Below, piece after piece: positions 8,838 through 19,200 of a stretch of 64,000 bases of DNA. The translations under genes and the position numbers were made by a program. Position 1 is the first letter of the stretch. Each line of letters begins with the position of its first letter. The notes below the pieces were generated by a model. That model saw only the letters and a program-made list of their open reading frames with translations. It did not search any database and had not been told where the DNA came from. Source of the stretch: Promethearchaeota archaeon (GTDB lineage: Archaea; Asgardarchaeota; Lokiarchaeia; Helarchaeales; RDOG01); contig RDOG01000005.1 of assembly GCA_011365055.1 (NCBI GenBank), positions 186,001-250,000 on the forward strand, in the 5' to 3' direction.

Positions 8838-11800
8838 TTGAAAAGATCTAAACCAATTATAGGCATATTTATGATTATTTCACTCGTTACGATCTCATTT
8901 TTACCTCTCATTAACTTTAATATCGTGTTAGACAGTAATGATAAATCATTTAACTTTAATTCCAAGGCAAACACACCATTTCAAATCACGGATAATAGTC
9001 AATTTACGAATTATGATAATAGATCGGGCACATATGGAACCGCTGATAATCCGTGGATCATTGAAAATTATACCATTAATATTGGTGGATCAGGAACCAA
9101 TGGTATTTATATATCAGATACCACGGACTATTTTATCATTAGAAACTGCACCATCATGAGCGCGGGTTCATCATATGGCGGAATTCGCCTGGATAACGTG
9201 ATTAATGCGAACATTACGAATAATACTCTTTATGGAAATGGTTATGGAATTTGGTTATACCAATCTAATAATTCAATTATTTCTAGTAATTTGGCATATA
9301 CAAATACACATATGGGAATTTATCTAAGTAACACTCATGATAATTTTATATATAACAATTCTGTACTTACAAATTACGAAACGGGGATTTATGTAGGATA
9401 TTCAAATAATACCATAATAGATAACAACACGGCGACGGGTAATACAAGATATGCAATATATTTGGGATATTTGCCCAGTTTTAACAATACAATTTCAAAT
9501 AATATAGTCGAATATAGTACTGGAATTAGTTCATCTTCCGGGATATTAATCCAATTAACTGTTAATTGCACAATATTCAATAATTCTGCAGAGAATAATA
9601 GATATGGTTTTAGAGTCAGTTCAGTTGAAAATTGTACGATCACGAATAATACAGCTGAAAATAATATTGATATGGGATTTTACATATTAAGCTCTTCCTT
9701 TATAACTTTCAAAGATTGTACATCTAAAAACCACTCATCAGGAATAAAAGTAGAAAGCAATAGTTATGAGATCATGATAGATAATACATATGTCTATAAT
9801 AATAGCTATGGTATTTATTTTGACTTAGTTGATAATAGTACGGTTAAAAATTGTAGTGTTAGTAATAATACACAACAGGGGATCCGTTTGGATGAATCAG
9901 AAAATAATACAATCAAGGATAATACCGCGTTTTATAACGGATACGCCATTCTCTTGTTTGATAATAGCCATAACAATACCGTGATGAGAAATAATGCGAG
10001 TTTTAATGATCAATTTTCTTATTCTGTGGGGATTAATTTGATTGATACCTGCAATAATAACACGATAACGAACAACACTTGCAATAATAATACAGAAGAT
10101 GGAATTAAATTGTATTCTTCATGTGAAAGCAACACGATCATGGGTAATAACGTAAGTTGTAACACGGGAAAGGGTATTTCAGTTAACACTACGTGCAATT
10201 ATAATTCACTCATAAATAACACGTGTATATATAATGATAAAACGGGAATTGAACTATATTATTCACACTCCGTTACATTAGAAGATAATATTTTAAATAT
10301 GAATTATTTAGACCAGATTCAAATAGAATCATCTAATTTTACGATAATAGATGGAAATGAGGCTTCAGAAAGACCCATTCTTGGGGAAATCTGGGATCCT
10401 GAGTCTCGTGGCATTTTTATAAATAATTCCTGGGGAGCAATATTTTCTAACAATTATATTCATGATAATTGTTGGGGTATTTGCGTGAATGATTCACACG
10501 ATGTTGAATTGACACAAAATTTAGTGAGTAATAACCATGATTTTGGTACAAAAATCATTGGTGTAGGTATTAGTATTGGAACCTCTACTAATATTGGACT
10601 ATCAAGTAATTTGATTTATAATAATTATCCATATGGGATTTATATTAATGTTTCAACCATATCCACCTTTAACAACAATACGATGAACGAAAATGAATAT
10701 GGGGCATATATAATTGATACGCCAAACATTAATATTAACAATAATACCGCCTCTGGAAATTCCAAGGACGGAATCTATATAGAAAGATGTGATTATGCCA
10801 CAGTAACTCAAAATTATGGTTGTTCGGGTGATTGGTATGGTTTAAATGTTTATAATTCATCCCACACGATAATACAAGAAAATTTAGATTCAAAATCTCT
10901 TCATTACGAATATGGTATGAACGTATCGGTCTCTGATAATACGAACTTCCTTTTTTTTGAAATCTATTATGTACAGAATATTACTGTGCAAAATAATAGT
11001 TTAAAAATTAGATTGATCACCTATTATTGCTATAATATCACGATTTCCGAAAATTCGATATACCAAGGGGGTGATTCAATTTATTGCACGAGCACCTGGA
11101 ATTTGACAATAACTAAAAATGTAATTCTTGATTCTAGAGATTATGGAATATATCTCGCTAATTGCAGCTATGGAATGATTACGGAAAATACCATACAGGG
11201 AGACGAATCATATTCTGATGATGGAATATACATTACCTCTGGAAGTTCCCATAATAATACTATAATTAATAATTGGATATATAATTTCAAAAAATCTGGA
11301 ATTAAAATCTCTAACTCATTGAATAACACGATATCACAAAATTATATTAATCAAAATCAAGAATATGGCATTTACATGAATGGCGGGGATGATAACAAAT
11401 TCTATTGGAATATGATTGTTGATAATGGATATCAGGGCGTCTATCTAACCAGTACTTCTGATGATAATTTGTTCGATCATAATATGATTTGTTATAATTA
11501 TGACTCAAATCCAAGTACTCAAGTAACTGATTTGGGTACGGGAAATATTTGGACAAATAACGTGTTTGGCGACCTTTCAACATCCTATTGGACCGAGAAT
11601 GATACGGATTCGGATTATTTAAATAATGCATTTGAAATCGATTACAACTTAAATCCAATTAGAAATGATACGGATGAAGATGGAATAAAGGATTATGATG
11701 AATTATACTTTCATTTTACAAGCGCGAATGACGATGATACTGATGATGATGGATTAGATGATGGTCAAGAGCTAAATGATTACTTTACCAATCCGAAATC

Positions 11801-13052
11801 AAATGATACTGATGGAGACGGATTAACAGATGGAGAAGAAGTCAGTATAAATACTAATCCAAATCTCGCAGATTCAGATGGTGATGGGTTAAATGATAAG
11901 TTTGAATTAATTATGGGGATTAATCCACGTGATAATGATACAGATGATGATCAATTAAGCGATAATGATGAATTATACACTCATTTCACGGATCCAAATA
12001 ACGATGATACCGATTCAGATAATTTATTAGATTGGGATGAATTAAATATTTATTTAACCAGCCCAATATCGAACGACACGGATTCAGATGGTTTAACAGA
12101 CGATTATGAGTTAAATATAGATACGAATCCACGTTTAATGGACTCAGATAGTGATGGGTTAAATGATAAGTTTGAATTAATTATGGGGATTAATCCACGT
12201 GATAATGATACAGATGATGATCAGTTAAGCGATAATGATGAATTATACACGCATTTCACGGATCCAAACAGCAATGATACCGATTCAGATAATTTATTAG
12301 ATTGGGATGAATTAAATACTTATTTAACCAGCCCAATATCGAACGACACGGATTCGGATGGTTTAACAGACGATTATGAGTTAAATATTGATACAAATCC
12401 GCGTTTAATGGACTCAGACGGTGATGGGTTAAATGATAAGTTTGAATTAATTATGGGGATTAATCCACGTGATAATGATACAGATGATGATCAATTAAGC
12501 GATAATGATGAATTAAATGTATATTTCACGGATCCAAACAGTAATGATACCGATTCAGATAATTTATTAGATTGGGATGAATTAAATATTTATTTAACCA
12601 GCCCAATATCGAACGACACGGATTCAGATGGTTTAACAGACGATTACGAATTAAATGTAGATACTAATCCTCGTTTAATGGACTCCGATGGAGATACATT
12701 ATCTGATTTTGTTGAATATCAACTCGGAACAAACGCAAATCTTACAGATACAGACGGTGATGGTTATTCCGATGGCACGGAAGTTGCATCAGGCACAGAT
12801 CCAACATCAGCGATAAGTTATCCAAGCACGACACAAGTCCCAACCCCAACAAATGATTTTACAAATATTTTAATTTTAGTCCTGATTTGTGCAGTTGGAG
12901 CAGCAATAGCTTTAAATATGATTTTATTTGCAAGATTAAGAAAGTCTGAAAAACGAGATTCTAAAATGGAGAGAATATTGACGGACTTGTCTAAATCATT
13001 AGGGAAAATTCCAAAAGATAACATACAAAAAGAACATCTCAATAAACCATAA
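8838..13052 (+). CDS. Membrane-anchored surface protein: beta-helix repeats plus TSP3-type calcium repeats
   Basis: 1404 residues from a TTG start preceded by GAAGGGA. A signal peptide covers about 1-25 (KRSKPIIGIFMIISL). Residues about 55-900 are parallel beta-helix (PbH1/NosD-like) repeats of the form NNTIxxNxxxxNxxGIxL, very rich in Asn. Residues about 920-1315 are thrombospondin type-3-like repeats (DSDGDGLNDKFEL), which bind calcium. A single membrane helix at about 1343-1367 (NILILVLICAVGAAIAL) is followed by a short basic cytoplasmic tail. This fits a cell-surface adhesin or carbohydrate-processing protein displayed outside the cell. No catalytic residues could be assigned. The calcium region includes three near-identical 90-residue blocks. 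Confidence 0.88.
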   Translation: MKRSKPIIGIFMIISLVTISFLPLINFNIVLDSNDKSFNFNSKANTPFQITDNSQFTNYDNRSGTYGTADNPWIIENYTINIGGSGTNGIYISDTTDYFIIRNCTIMSAGSSYGGIRLDNVINANITNNTLYGNGYGIWLYQSNNSIISSNLAYTNTHMGIYLSNTHDNFIYNNSVLTNYETGIYVGYSNNTIIDNNTATGNTRYAIYLGYLPSFNNTISNNIVEYSTGISSSSGILIQLTVNCTIFNNSAENNRYGFRVSSVENCTITNNTAENNIDMGFYILSSSFITFKDCTSKNHSSGIKVESNSYEIMIDNTYVYNNSYGIYFDLVDNSTVKNCSVSNNTQQGIRLDESENNTIKDNTAFYNGYAILLFDNSHNNTVMRNNASFNDQFSYSVGINLIDTCNNNTITNNTCNNNTEDGIKLYSSCESNTIMGNNVSCNTGKGISVNTTCNYNSLINNTCIYNDKTGIELYYSHSVTLEDNILNMNYLDQIQIESSNFTIIDGNEASERPILGEIWDPESRGIFINNSWGAIFSNNYIHDNCWGICVNDSHDVELTQNLVSNNHDFGTKIIGVGISIGTSTNIGLSSNLIYNNYPYGIYINVSTISTFNNNTMNENEYGAYIIDTPNININNNTASGNSKDGIYIERCDYATVTQNYGCSGDWYGLNVYNSSHTIIQENLDSKSLHYEYGMNVSVSDNTNFLFFEIYYVQNITVQNNSLKIRLITYYCYNITISENSIYQGGDSIYCTSTWNLTITKNVILDSRDYGIYLANCSYGMITENTIQGDESYSDDGIYITSGSSHNNTIINNWIYNFKKSGIKISNSLNNTISQNYINQNQEYGIYMNGGDDNKFYWNMIVDNGYQGVYLTSTSDDNLFDHNMICYNYDSNPSTQVTDLGTGNIWTNNVFGDLSTSYWTENDTDSDYLNNAFEIDYNLNPIRNDTDEDGIKDYDELYFHFTSANDDDTDDDGLDDGQELNDYFTNPKSNDTDGDGLTDGEEVSINTNPNLADSDGDGLNDKFELIMGINPRDNDTDDDQLSDNDELYTHFTDPNNDDTDSDNLLDWDELNIYLTSPISNDTDSDGLTDDYELNIDTNPRLMDSDSDGLNDKFELIMGINPRDNDTDDDQLSDNDELYTHFTDPNSNDTDSDNLLDWDELNTYLTSPISNDTDSDGLTDDYELNIDTNPRLMDSDGDGLNDKFELIMGINPRDNDTDDDQLSDNDELNVYFTDPNSNDTDSDNLLDWDELNIYLTSPISNDTDSDGLTDDYELNVDTNPRLMDSDGDTLSDFVEYQLGTNANLTDTDGDGYSDGTEVASGTDPTSAISYPSTTQVPTPTNDFTNILILVLICAVGAAIALNMILFARLRKSEKRDSKMERILTDLSKSLGKIPKDNIQKEHLNKP
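11871..12680 (+). repeat. Three tandem 270-bp repeats inside the TSP3 region
   Basis: Units start at 11871, 12141 and 12411, each opening with a GA(C/T)TCAGA(T/C) codon block followed by GTGATGGGTTAAATGATAAG. They are nearly identical in DNA over the full 90 codons. A diverged copy starts at 12681. Such high nucleotide identity implies recent tandem duplication or gene conversion. Confidence 0.9.
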
Positions 13053-13079
13053 TTTTTTTTATTTTTTATTTTAATTTTA
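13053..13079 (+). terminator. T-rich terminator after the surface-protein gene
   Basis: Consecutive T runs (T8, T6, T4 and T4 broken by single or double A) directly follow the TAA of the beta-helix gene. This is consistent with archaeal factor-independent termination. Confidence 0.5.
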
Positions 13080-13188
13080 AATAACGCGGTAAACATATAC
13101 TTAAAAAAAAATTAAAAAAAAAATAAATTCTAACAAAATAACTAATTATCAATCAATTTAAAAATTATAATTCTTATAGGGGATAATC

Positions 13189-13728
13189 ATGACAAATGAA
13201 AAATCTGCGGTAATTATGAAAGGAAAAGATTTTACCAATGAAGCTAAGGATAAAGATAAATGGAAAACTATTGAAGACATGTATCATAAAAAGGTTTTTA
13301 CTATTTTTGCATTCCTAAAAGAAAAAAATATTGATTTCAATGAATTTTTTGACTTTCAAAAGGAAATGTACGAAAAATTAAATCCTTATAATAACTCCAT
13401 ACTTCAAGCCACTGTTAAAAGCTTGCCAAAGAATTTTATTCTTCAACAATTTACAAAAAATATCGTTTCAAATTGGCAGGCCTTTCAGAATTTGAAAAAT
13501 ATGTCAGTTCAATTCGGTGAAAAATATGCTATTTTAGAAATTAAAAAATGTAGTTTTAGAAAAAATATTAAGAAAAACGCAAAGAAATTAAAAATGAATA
13601 ATGATATATCTGAGCTCGCGACTTGTCAATTCTGTAAGATGACCTTTTCTCAAGGTCAAGATTTCGGATTCACTACTGAAATTACTGAGACTTCCGATGG
13701 TTGTATAATTAAATCAAGAGCAACTTAA
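13189..13728 (+). CDS. Uncharacterised protein with a C-terminal CxxC pair
   Basis: 179 residues, start ATG preceded by AGGGGAT. It is lysine-rich and mostly helical up to about residue 140. The C-terminal part has LATCQFCKMTF (Cys-x-x-Cys at about 146-149) followed by a beta-rich tail. The layout, helices and then a Cys-containing sensor-like end, loosely recalls small V4R-like or ATC-hydrolase-like domains, but the resemblance is too weak to name a family. It stands alone between the surface-protein gene and a convergent hydrogenase maturation protease. No signal peptide or membrane segment is visible. Confidence 0.6.
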   Translation: MTNEKSAVIMKGKDFTNEAKDKDKWKTIEDMYHKKVFTIFAFLKEKNIDFNEFFDFQKEMYEKLNPYNNSILQATVKSLPKNFILQQFTKNIVSNWQAFQNLKNMSVQFGEKYAILEIKKCSFRKNIKKNAKKLKMNNDISELATCQFCKMTFSQGQDFGFTTEITETSDGCIIKSRAT

Positions 13729-13811
13729 AATATCTAACGAGATTACTGAACTCAAAAATCTCAAATTTCTTCGAATTTAGGATTTCCTTGAAATATATTC
13801 AATATTTATCT

Positions 13812-14336
13812 TCAGCATTGTATTTTAAAAAAAAGAATTTTAAAAACCTTCGTTAATTCTTCCACAGATGATAAAACACTCTTAGTCATTTCTCCTTCAA
13901 TCATTATTGATTCTGCTTGAATACCTAAAATAAAAATTTTCAATTCAGGATTAAACGAAATTAAAAAATCTAGGAGCGTATTCTTTGAAAGTGCATGAGA
14001 AGATAAAGAAGAACGTGAAAGAAATTTTTTATCGATGATTCGAATGGAGCCTGGTGACAAACCTAAATCTGCGGCGTCAATCATCAATAAATGAGTCGGT
14101 TTCCAATCATTTATATCGTGAATATAATACTGGGGAGGACCTATTCCTTCTATAAGATAGTAATTATCAGGTATATCTTGAATATCTCTCATTAAATTTT
14201 CAACTACCTTTAATCCAGCCTCATCATCTTGCCGTTGGTTATTTCCAATACCGATGATGACGATTCTTCCATCTAAGGGAATTTCTTTTTCTAAAAATTC
14301 TTTAACTTTTTCGATCTCTTCTTTTGAGCTCATCAT
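13812..14336 (-). CDS. Hydrogenase maturation protease (HycI/HyaD family)
   Basis: 174 residues. The N-terminal GIGNNQRQDDEAGLKVVENL segment contains the conserved early Asp that senses the nickel of the large subunit. The LLMIDAADLGLSPGSIRII segment and the SSHALSKNTLL / IFILGIQAES elements are typical of this endopeptidase family, which trims the C-terminus of NiFe-hydrogenase large subunits after nickel insertion. No hydrogenase structural gene lies in the window, but hypD is 7.6 kb away and the intervening operon encodes Hdr and an MvhD-like subunit. A NiFe hydrogenase elsewhere in the genome is therefore expected. The family call rests on motifs; the substrate is inferred. Confidence 0.85.
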   Translation of the reverse strand: MMSSKEEIEKVKEFLEKEIPLDGRIVIIGIGNNQRQDDEAGLKVVENLMRDIQDIPDNYYLIEGIGPPQYYIHDINDWKPTHLLMIDAADLGLSPGSIRIIDKKFLSRSSLSSHALSKNTLLDFLISFNPELKIFILGIQAESIMIEGEMTKSVLSSVEELTKVFKILFFKIQC

Positions 14337-14480
14337 TAAGAAATAATTAGTCTTTATTAATATATTTTTTATTCAATTAATAAAATATATTTCAGTTATA
14401 AATGAAGAAAGAAAATAAAAAAAATTCATAAAAAATGGTAAAATAAAATAATTTTTATTTTATTTTTTAAAGTTAAGAAT

Positions 14481-14488
14481 TTTTATAA
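14481..14488 (+). promoter_or_regulatory. Possible TATA box for the GNAT-hdr operon
   Basis: TTTTATAA with an adenine-rich flank lies about 100 bp before the TTG start at 14586, which would give a leader of roughly 75-80 nt. A second AT-rich box at 14562-14569 is too close to the start codon to serve this gene. Confidence 0.3.
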
Positions 14489-14585
14489 CCGTTACACATT
14501 AATGAAGAAAAAATTTAAGTGAATTTGACGATATTTTTTTTAGATAGTATTTCTTTAAACATTATATATCAGATGGGGCTATAAG

Positions 14586-15095
14586 TTGGATAAAAATGTC
14601 ATTGATCTTCTAAAGACGAAATTAGAAAATAGCAAGGAGGTGAAGGTGAGAAAATATTCGAATTATGATTATGAAGATGTAAAAAATTTAATGATAGAAT
14701 TAGCTAAAATATACAAGACCAAGTTTAACGAAGAAATTTGGCTAAAAGCTATCAAGAAAAGGCAATTTCAAAATCAAAAATTAACAATAGTTGCTGAATT
14801 AAATAAAAAAGTAGTAGGAGTCTGTTTCTTAGACTTTCATTGGAATGATTTAGGATTATTAATAGGCACTATAAAACATTTAACGGTTAATGAAGCATAT
14901 AGAGATAAAGGTATAGCGACCAAAATAATGATGTACATCTTTAATGTCATCCAAGAGATGGAAGTGCATAAAATTCGTGTTAATATTGCACAGGCAACAG
15001 AAAAACTTGATAAGTACTTTAAAATGTTTGGATTCAAGCCAATCTATCATGCTTTAGAGCGTGATCTAAAGGAGATAAAATTCCCTTTCAGTTAG
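14586..15095 (+). CDS. GNAT-family N-acetyltransferase
   Basis: 169 residues from a TTG start. The GNAT fold is visible: the beta4 strand LLIGTIKHLTVNEAYRDKGIATKIM contains the R/Q-x-x-G-x-A acetyl-CoA pyrophosphate loop (RDKGIATK), and the late FKMFGFKPIYHALERDL strand fits the C-terminal half. The substrate cannot be read from sequence. The gene ends 15 bp before the HdrC-HdrB fusion gene, whose ribosome site (TAGGAGCT) overlaps its end, so it is probably the first gene of the Hdr transcript. Whether it modifies an Hdr component or is a passenger is unknown. Confidence 0.8.
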   Translation: MDKNVIDLLKTKLENSKEVKVRKYSNYDYEDVKNLMIELAKIYKTKFNEEIWLKAIKKRQFQNQKLTIVAELNKKVVGVCFLDFHWNDLGLLIGTIKHLTVNEAYRDKGIATKIMMYIFNVIQEMEVHKIRVNIAQATEKLDKYFKMFGFKPIYHALERDLKEIKFPFS

Positions 15096-15110
15096 GAGCT
15101 TGGCAGTTTA

Positions 15111-16256
15111 TTGTTGAACGATATTTCTCTAAATGATATAATAAAATCTTGCTATCAATGTGGGAAATGTACTGGTTTTTGTCCCCTCAGTACGGTTTTT
15201 GAATTTTCACCTCGATTAATAGCAAAGGAGTTCATGGGGGATTCTAAAACAAATACCAAAATTTGGGATTGTTTTAATTGCGATGCATGTTCTAATCATT
15301 GCCCCATGAAAATAAATTTTTCAGAATTTATTCTGAATTGCCGAATAAAAGAATTTGATGAACAAAAACTTCGGAATATTGAAGTTCATTCGAATTATTT
15401 TTCAACACTTTCGAAAATTATGGCAAGCGATGGGATCCAACCTAAAAGATTAATTAATTTGCCAAAAGATCTTCAATATTGTTCCGAGGGGGAAATCTTA
15501 TTCTTTAGGGGGTGTAACTCTTTTTTTAATTTAGAGTCACATATTTCACGACTAGGAAAAGATTATGAAAAAATAGACGTTAGTGTATTGAAATTACTGA
15601 ATATAATGGATATCAAACCAGTTGTTTTAGAGAACGAGTGTTGTTGCGGTCATGATAGTCTCTGGAGAGGAGATTTTACTACCTTTAAAAGATTAGCACG
15701 AAAAAATATAATGAACATTAGGGATTCAGGCGCTAAGATCGTAATTGCATATTGTGCAGAATGTTATAGGACTTTAAAACTGGATTATGAGAGATTTTTC
15801 GGTCCTTTAGATTTTCAAGTTATTAATTTTTTGGAATTTTTGGAAGCAAAAATTAAAGAGAACCCTATAATGTTTCGTAATTTTAATCCTTACACTGTAA
15901 CTTATCATGACCCATGCCGGCTTGGAAGACACATGAATATCTATGAATCACCAAGGAATGTATTGAAAAGTATTGATGGTTTAAAATTAAAGGAAATGGA
16001 AAATTCACGAAGTGAGGCTATTTGCTGTGGTTCTAATAGTTGGCTTAATTGCAATAAGCATGTTAAGGTTATTCGTAAAAAAAGGTTTGAAGAAGCAGAG
16101 GCTACGGGTGCTGAGATTTTAATCACATCTTGCCCAAAATGTAATATTCATTTTAATTGCTTAAAAAATGAATATGATGAAGAAGATAAATGCAAATCAA
16201 AGATAATGATAAAAGATTTGGCAGTATTTTTTGCTGAATCCTTAAACCTAATTTGA
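15111..16256 (+). CDS. Heterodisulfide reductase HdrC-HdrB fusion (HdrD-like)
   Basis: 381 residues, TTG start with TAGGAG upstream. The N-terminal HdrC part has two [4Fe-4S] motifs (C14/C17/C20/C24 and C54/C57/C60/C64). The HdrB part has two CCG domains: C135, C178-C179, C215/C218, and C269, C305-C306, C341/C344. The second set fits the CX31-39CCX35-36CXXC pattern of the noncubane cluster that reduces the heterodisulfide; here the spacings are X35 and X34. The protein should take electrons from HdrA and reduce a disulfide; the native substrate in a non-methanogen is unknown. Its TGA stop overlaps the next TTG start as TTGA, which points to translational coupling. Confidence 0.9.
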   Translation: MLNDISLNDIIKSCYQCGKCTGFCPLSTVFEFSPRLIAKEFMGDSKTNTKIWDCFNCDACSNHCPMKINFSEFILNCRIKEFDEQKLRNIEVHSNYFSTLSKIMASDGIQPKRLINLPKDLQYCSEGEILFFRGCNSFFNLESHISRLGKDYEKIDVSVLKLLNIMDIKPVVLENECCCGHDSLWRGDFTTFKRLARKNIMNIRDSGAKIVIAYCAECYRTLKLDYERFFGPLDFQVINFLEFLEAKIKENPIMFRNFNPYTVTYHDPCRLGRHMNIYESPRNVLKSIDGLKLKEMENSRSEAICCGSNSWLNCNKHVKVIRKKRFEEAEATGAEILITSCPKCNIHFNCLKNEYDEEDKCKSKIMIKDLAVFFAESLNLI

Positions 16257-19200
16257 AAAAGAAAATGTCAGAGACAAATTTGCCCATTCTAATCATAGGT
16301 GGAGGAATAGTAGGAATTCAAGCATCCTTAGATTTAATAAAAGCAGGATTTATTGTACATATGGTTGATAAAGCTCCAAATATTGGAGGCATAATTAACG
16401 ACTTGGATGTGATGTTTCCAACTCATAATTGTAGTTTTTGTATTGCGAATCCTGAATTTGTAAAATTTGGTCGTGATGAGAATCTTATAGTTCATATTAA
16501 TTCAGAAATAATAAAAGTTGAAGGAAGTCTAGGAAATTTTAATGTAACTTTAAATAAGTATAATCAGTTTTGTGATGAAACAAAGTGTATAGGGTGTGGC
16601 AAATGTATAGAATATTGTATTAATAATGTTCCAGATGGAAATTTTAATATATTAAAAAGAAATAATAAATTTTTTCATAATTATTCTTTTAGATGTCGTC
16701 CAATTCCTGATATTTATTTATATGATCCCATAATTTGCACTTCCTGTAAAAAATGTGAAGCTGTTTGTACTCAAAACGCACTGAATTTTACGAATGATAA
16801 ACAACAGTATCAATTAAAAGTCGCAGCAATAATAGTAGCAATAGGGTTGTCCCTGTTTAATCCAAAAAAAATAAATGCTTATGGTTGGGGAAATTATCCG
16901 AATGTCATTACTGGAATGGAATTAGAAAAAATTTTAAGTAATTCGAGTCCCTCAAAGGGATTATTAAGAAGAGCTTCGGATGGAAAAATCCCCAAAAAAA
17001 TTGCATGGATACTCTGCGTGGGATCGAGAGATAGAAAATTGGGAAATAATTATTGTTCGTCAATCTGTTGTGCTTATTCATTAAAAGAGATCTTAATGGT
17101 TAAACAAAAACATCCAGATATAAAAATAAGTGTTTTTTACATGGATTTTCGTTTTTCAGCGAAAACTTTTACAAATTATATTAATAAATTTAGGAATTTA
17201 GGATCAATTAAATTAATTCATGGAAGAGTCTCTTTCATCGAAGAAGATCCAATTTCAAAAAACTTATTTGTTCAATATGAAAATATGTTCATCGAAAAAC
17301 CAAGAATTGGAGAATATGATCAAATAATTCTTGCTAATGGATTCGAAGCTAACGAAAATATCTTTAATTTTGCTAAAATTCTTAATGTTGATCTTTACAA
17401 ATATGGATTTTCTAAATTTAAAACGTTCGAGCCATCTGAAACGAACGTTCCTGGAATTTTAGCTTGTGGATCATTTTCTCTCCCAAGAAATATACCAGAC
17501 AGTATTATTTCAGCAAGTGCAGCAGCTGGTAAGGTGATGTCTTTATTAAAAAATATTAGTAAGATATCAGAAAACCAGAAACTACCACCAGAAATTAATT
17601 TCCAAAATAAAATATCTAAAATTGGGATTTTTATCTGTAATTGTTACGGATTGATTGAGGAAATTATTGATATTCAAAGTTTAAAAAACGAACTCGAAAA
17701 TATTGAATGTGTCGAGTTAGTAAATATAGAATTTAATCTTTGTTTAGATGTTAAAAAAACAGAATTTAAAGAAATAATTAAGGAAAAAGGATTAAATAAA
17801 ATAATAATTGCATCTTGCATGCCTAAAAATAATGAATTGGAGTTTAAAAAAGCACTTGGAGAAATTGGATTAAACTCCTATCTCATAGAAATAATCGATA
17901 TAAGAGAAAATTGTTGTTTAGTACACTCTGAATCGATTTCGCTTGCAACGGAAAAGGCAAGAGATCAACTTTTAATGGCAATATCAAAAGTTAAAGAATT
18001 ACAACATATTCCACATGTTTTCTTGCCATTAATTAAATCTGTTTTGATAATTGGTGGAGGAATTTCAGGAATGATTGTTGCCAAAGAACTTGCCTTACAA
18101 CAAATAAAAGTATATTTAATCGATAAAGATGAAGAAATTGGTGGTATATTTAATAGAATATACTCAATAATTGAGCAGGAAGATATTAATGGTGAAATTT
18201 CTAAATTAAAATCGATAATTTATTCAAACAAAAATATAAAAACATATTTACAGTCAGAAATAACTTCTATTCAAGGAAATGTTGGAAATTTTCAAGTTGA
18301 GATACTTAGAGGCACGGAAAAGTTACAAGTGAAAGTAGGGGCAATCGTTGTCGCTACAGGGGGATCAGAATATCTTTCAGATGTTTTTAATCAAGTTAAG
18401 ACTAATTTAATGATTAGTCAATTAGATTTAGAAGAAAAAATAAAGAAAAGGAAAAAATTTGGCAGAAATATTGTAATGATTCCTCAGCTTGAACCGTTTG
18501 AGAATAGCTTTAAATTTTTTAATAAGATTGCTTCACTTCAAGCAATTAAAAATGCATTATTAATAAAAGAATTGCAACCCGATACAAATATATTAATTTT
18601 AAACAGAAATATTGACGTTTTCGGCACTTATGAAGAATATTATGAAAAGGCTAGGAGAAAAGGAATAATTTTTATCAGGATAGACGTGAATCAAATTCCA
18701 ATTATAGAAGCTAATCGCAATTCTATTAAAATTAAGTATGTTCTTGAATCTGGTTTGATGCAAGAATTAAAAGCAAGTTTATTAGTAATTGGTTCTGGAA
18801 TCAAACCACCTTCAAGTAATAAGAAATTATCCCAGATCCTAAATATTCCACTTGATGATGATGACTTTTTTGAGAGTGCAGACGCAAAAATTAGACCTGT
18901 AGAAACGAAAATTAATGGGATTTTCGTGTGTGGCACTGCTCTAGGTGCAAAAATCTTATTCGAAGTAATATTGGATGCTCAAGCTGTTGTCTCCAAAATT
19001 CTAACTTTAATGAAAGATGAATTAATACATCTACAAAAAAATATTTCAGAAGTGAATTTAGAAAAATGTATAGGGTGTGGATATTGCATAGAAACATGCC
19101 ATGCTAAAGCTATTTCGCTTGAAAATAGAATCGAGAAAATCGGTTTATTAGAATATAATATTAGATTGGCAAAAATCAATTTAATTAAGTGTAAGGGATG

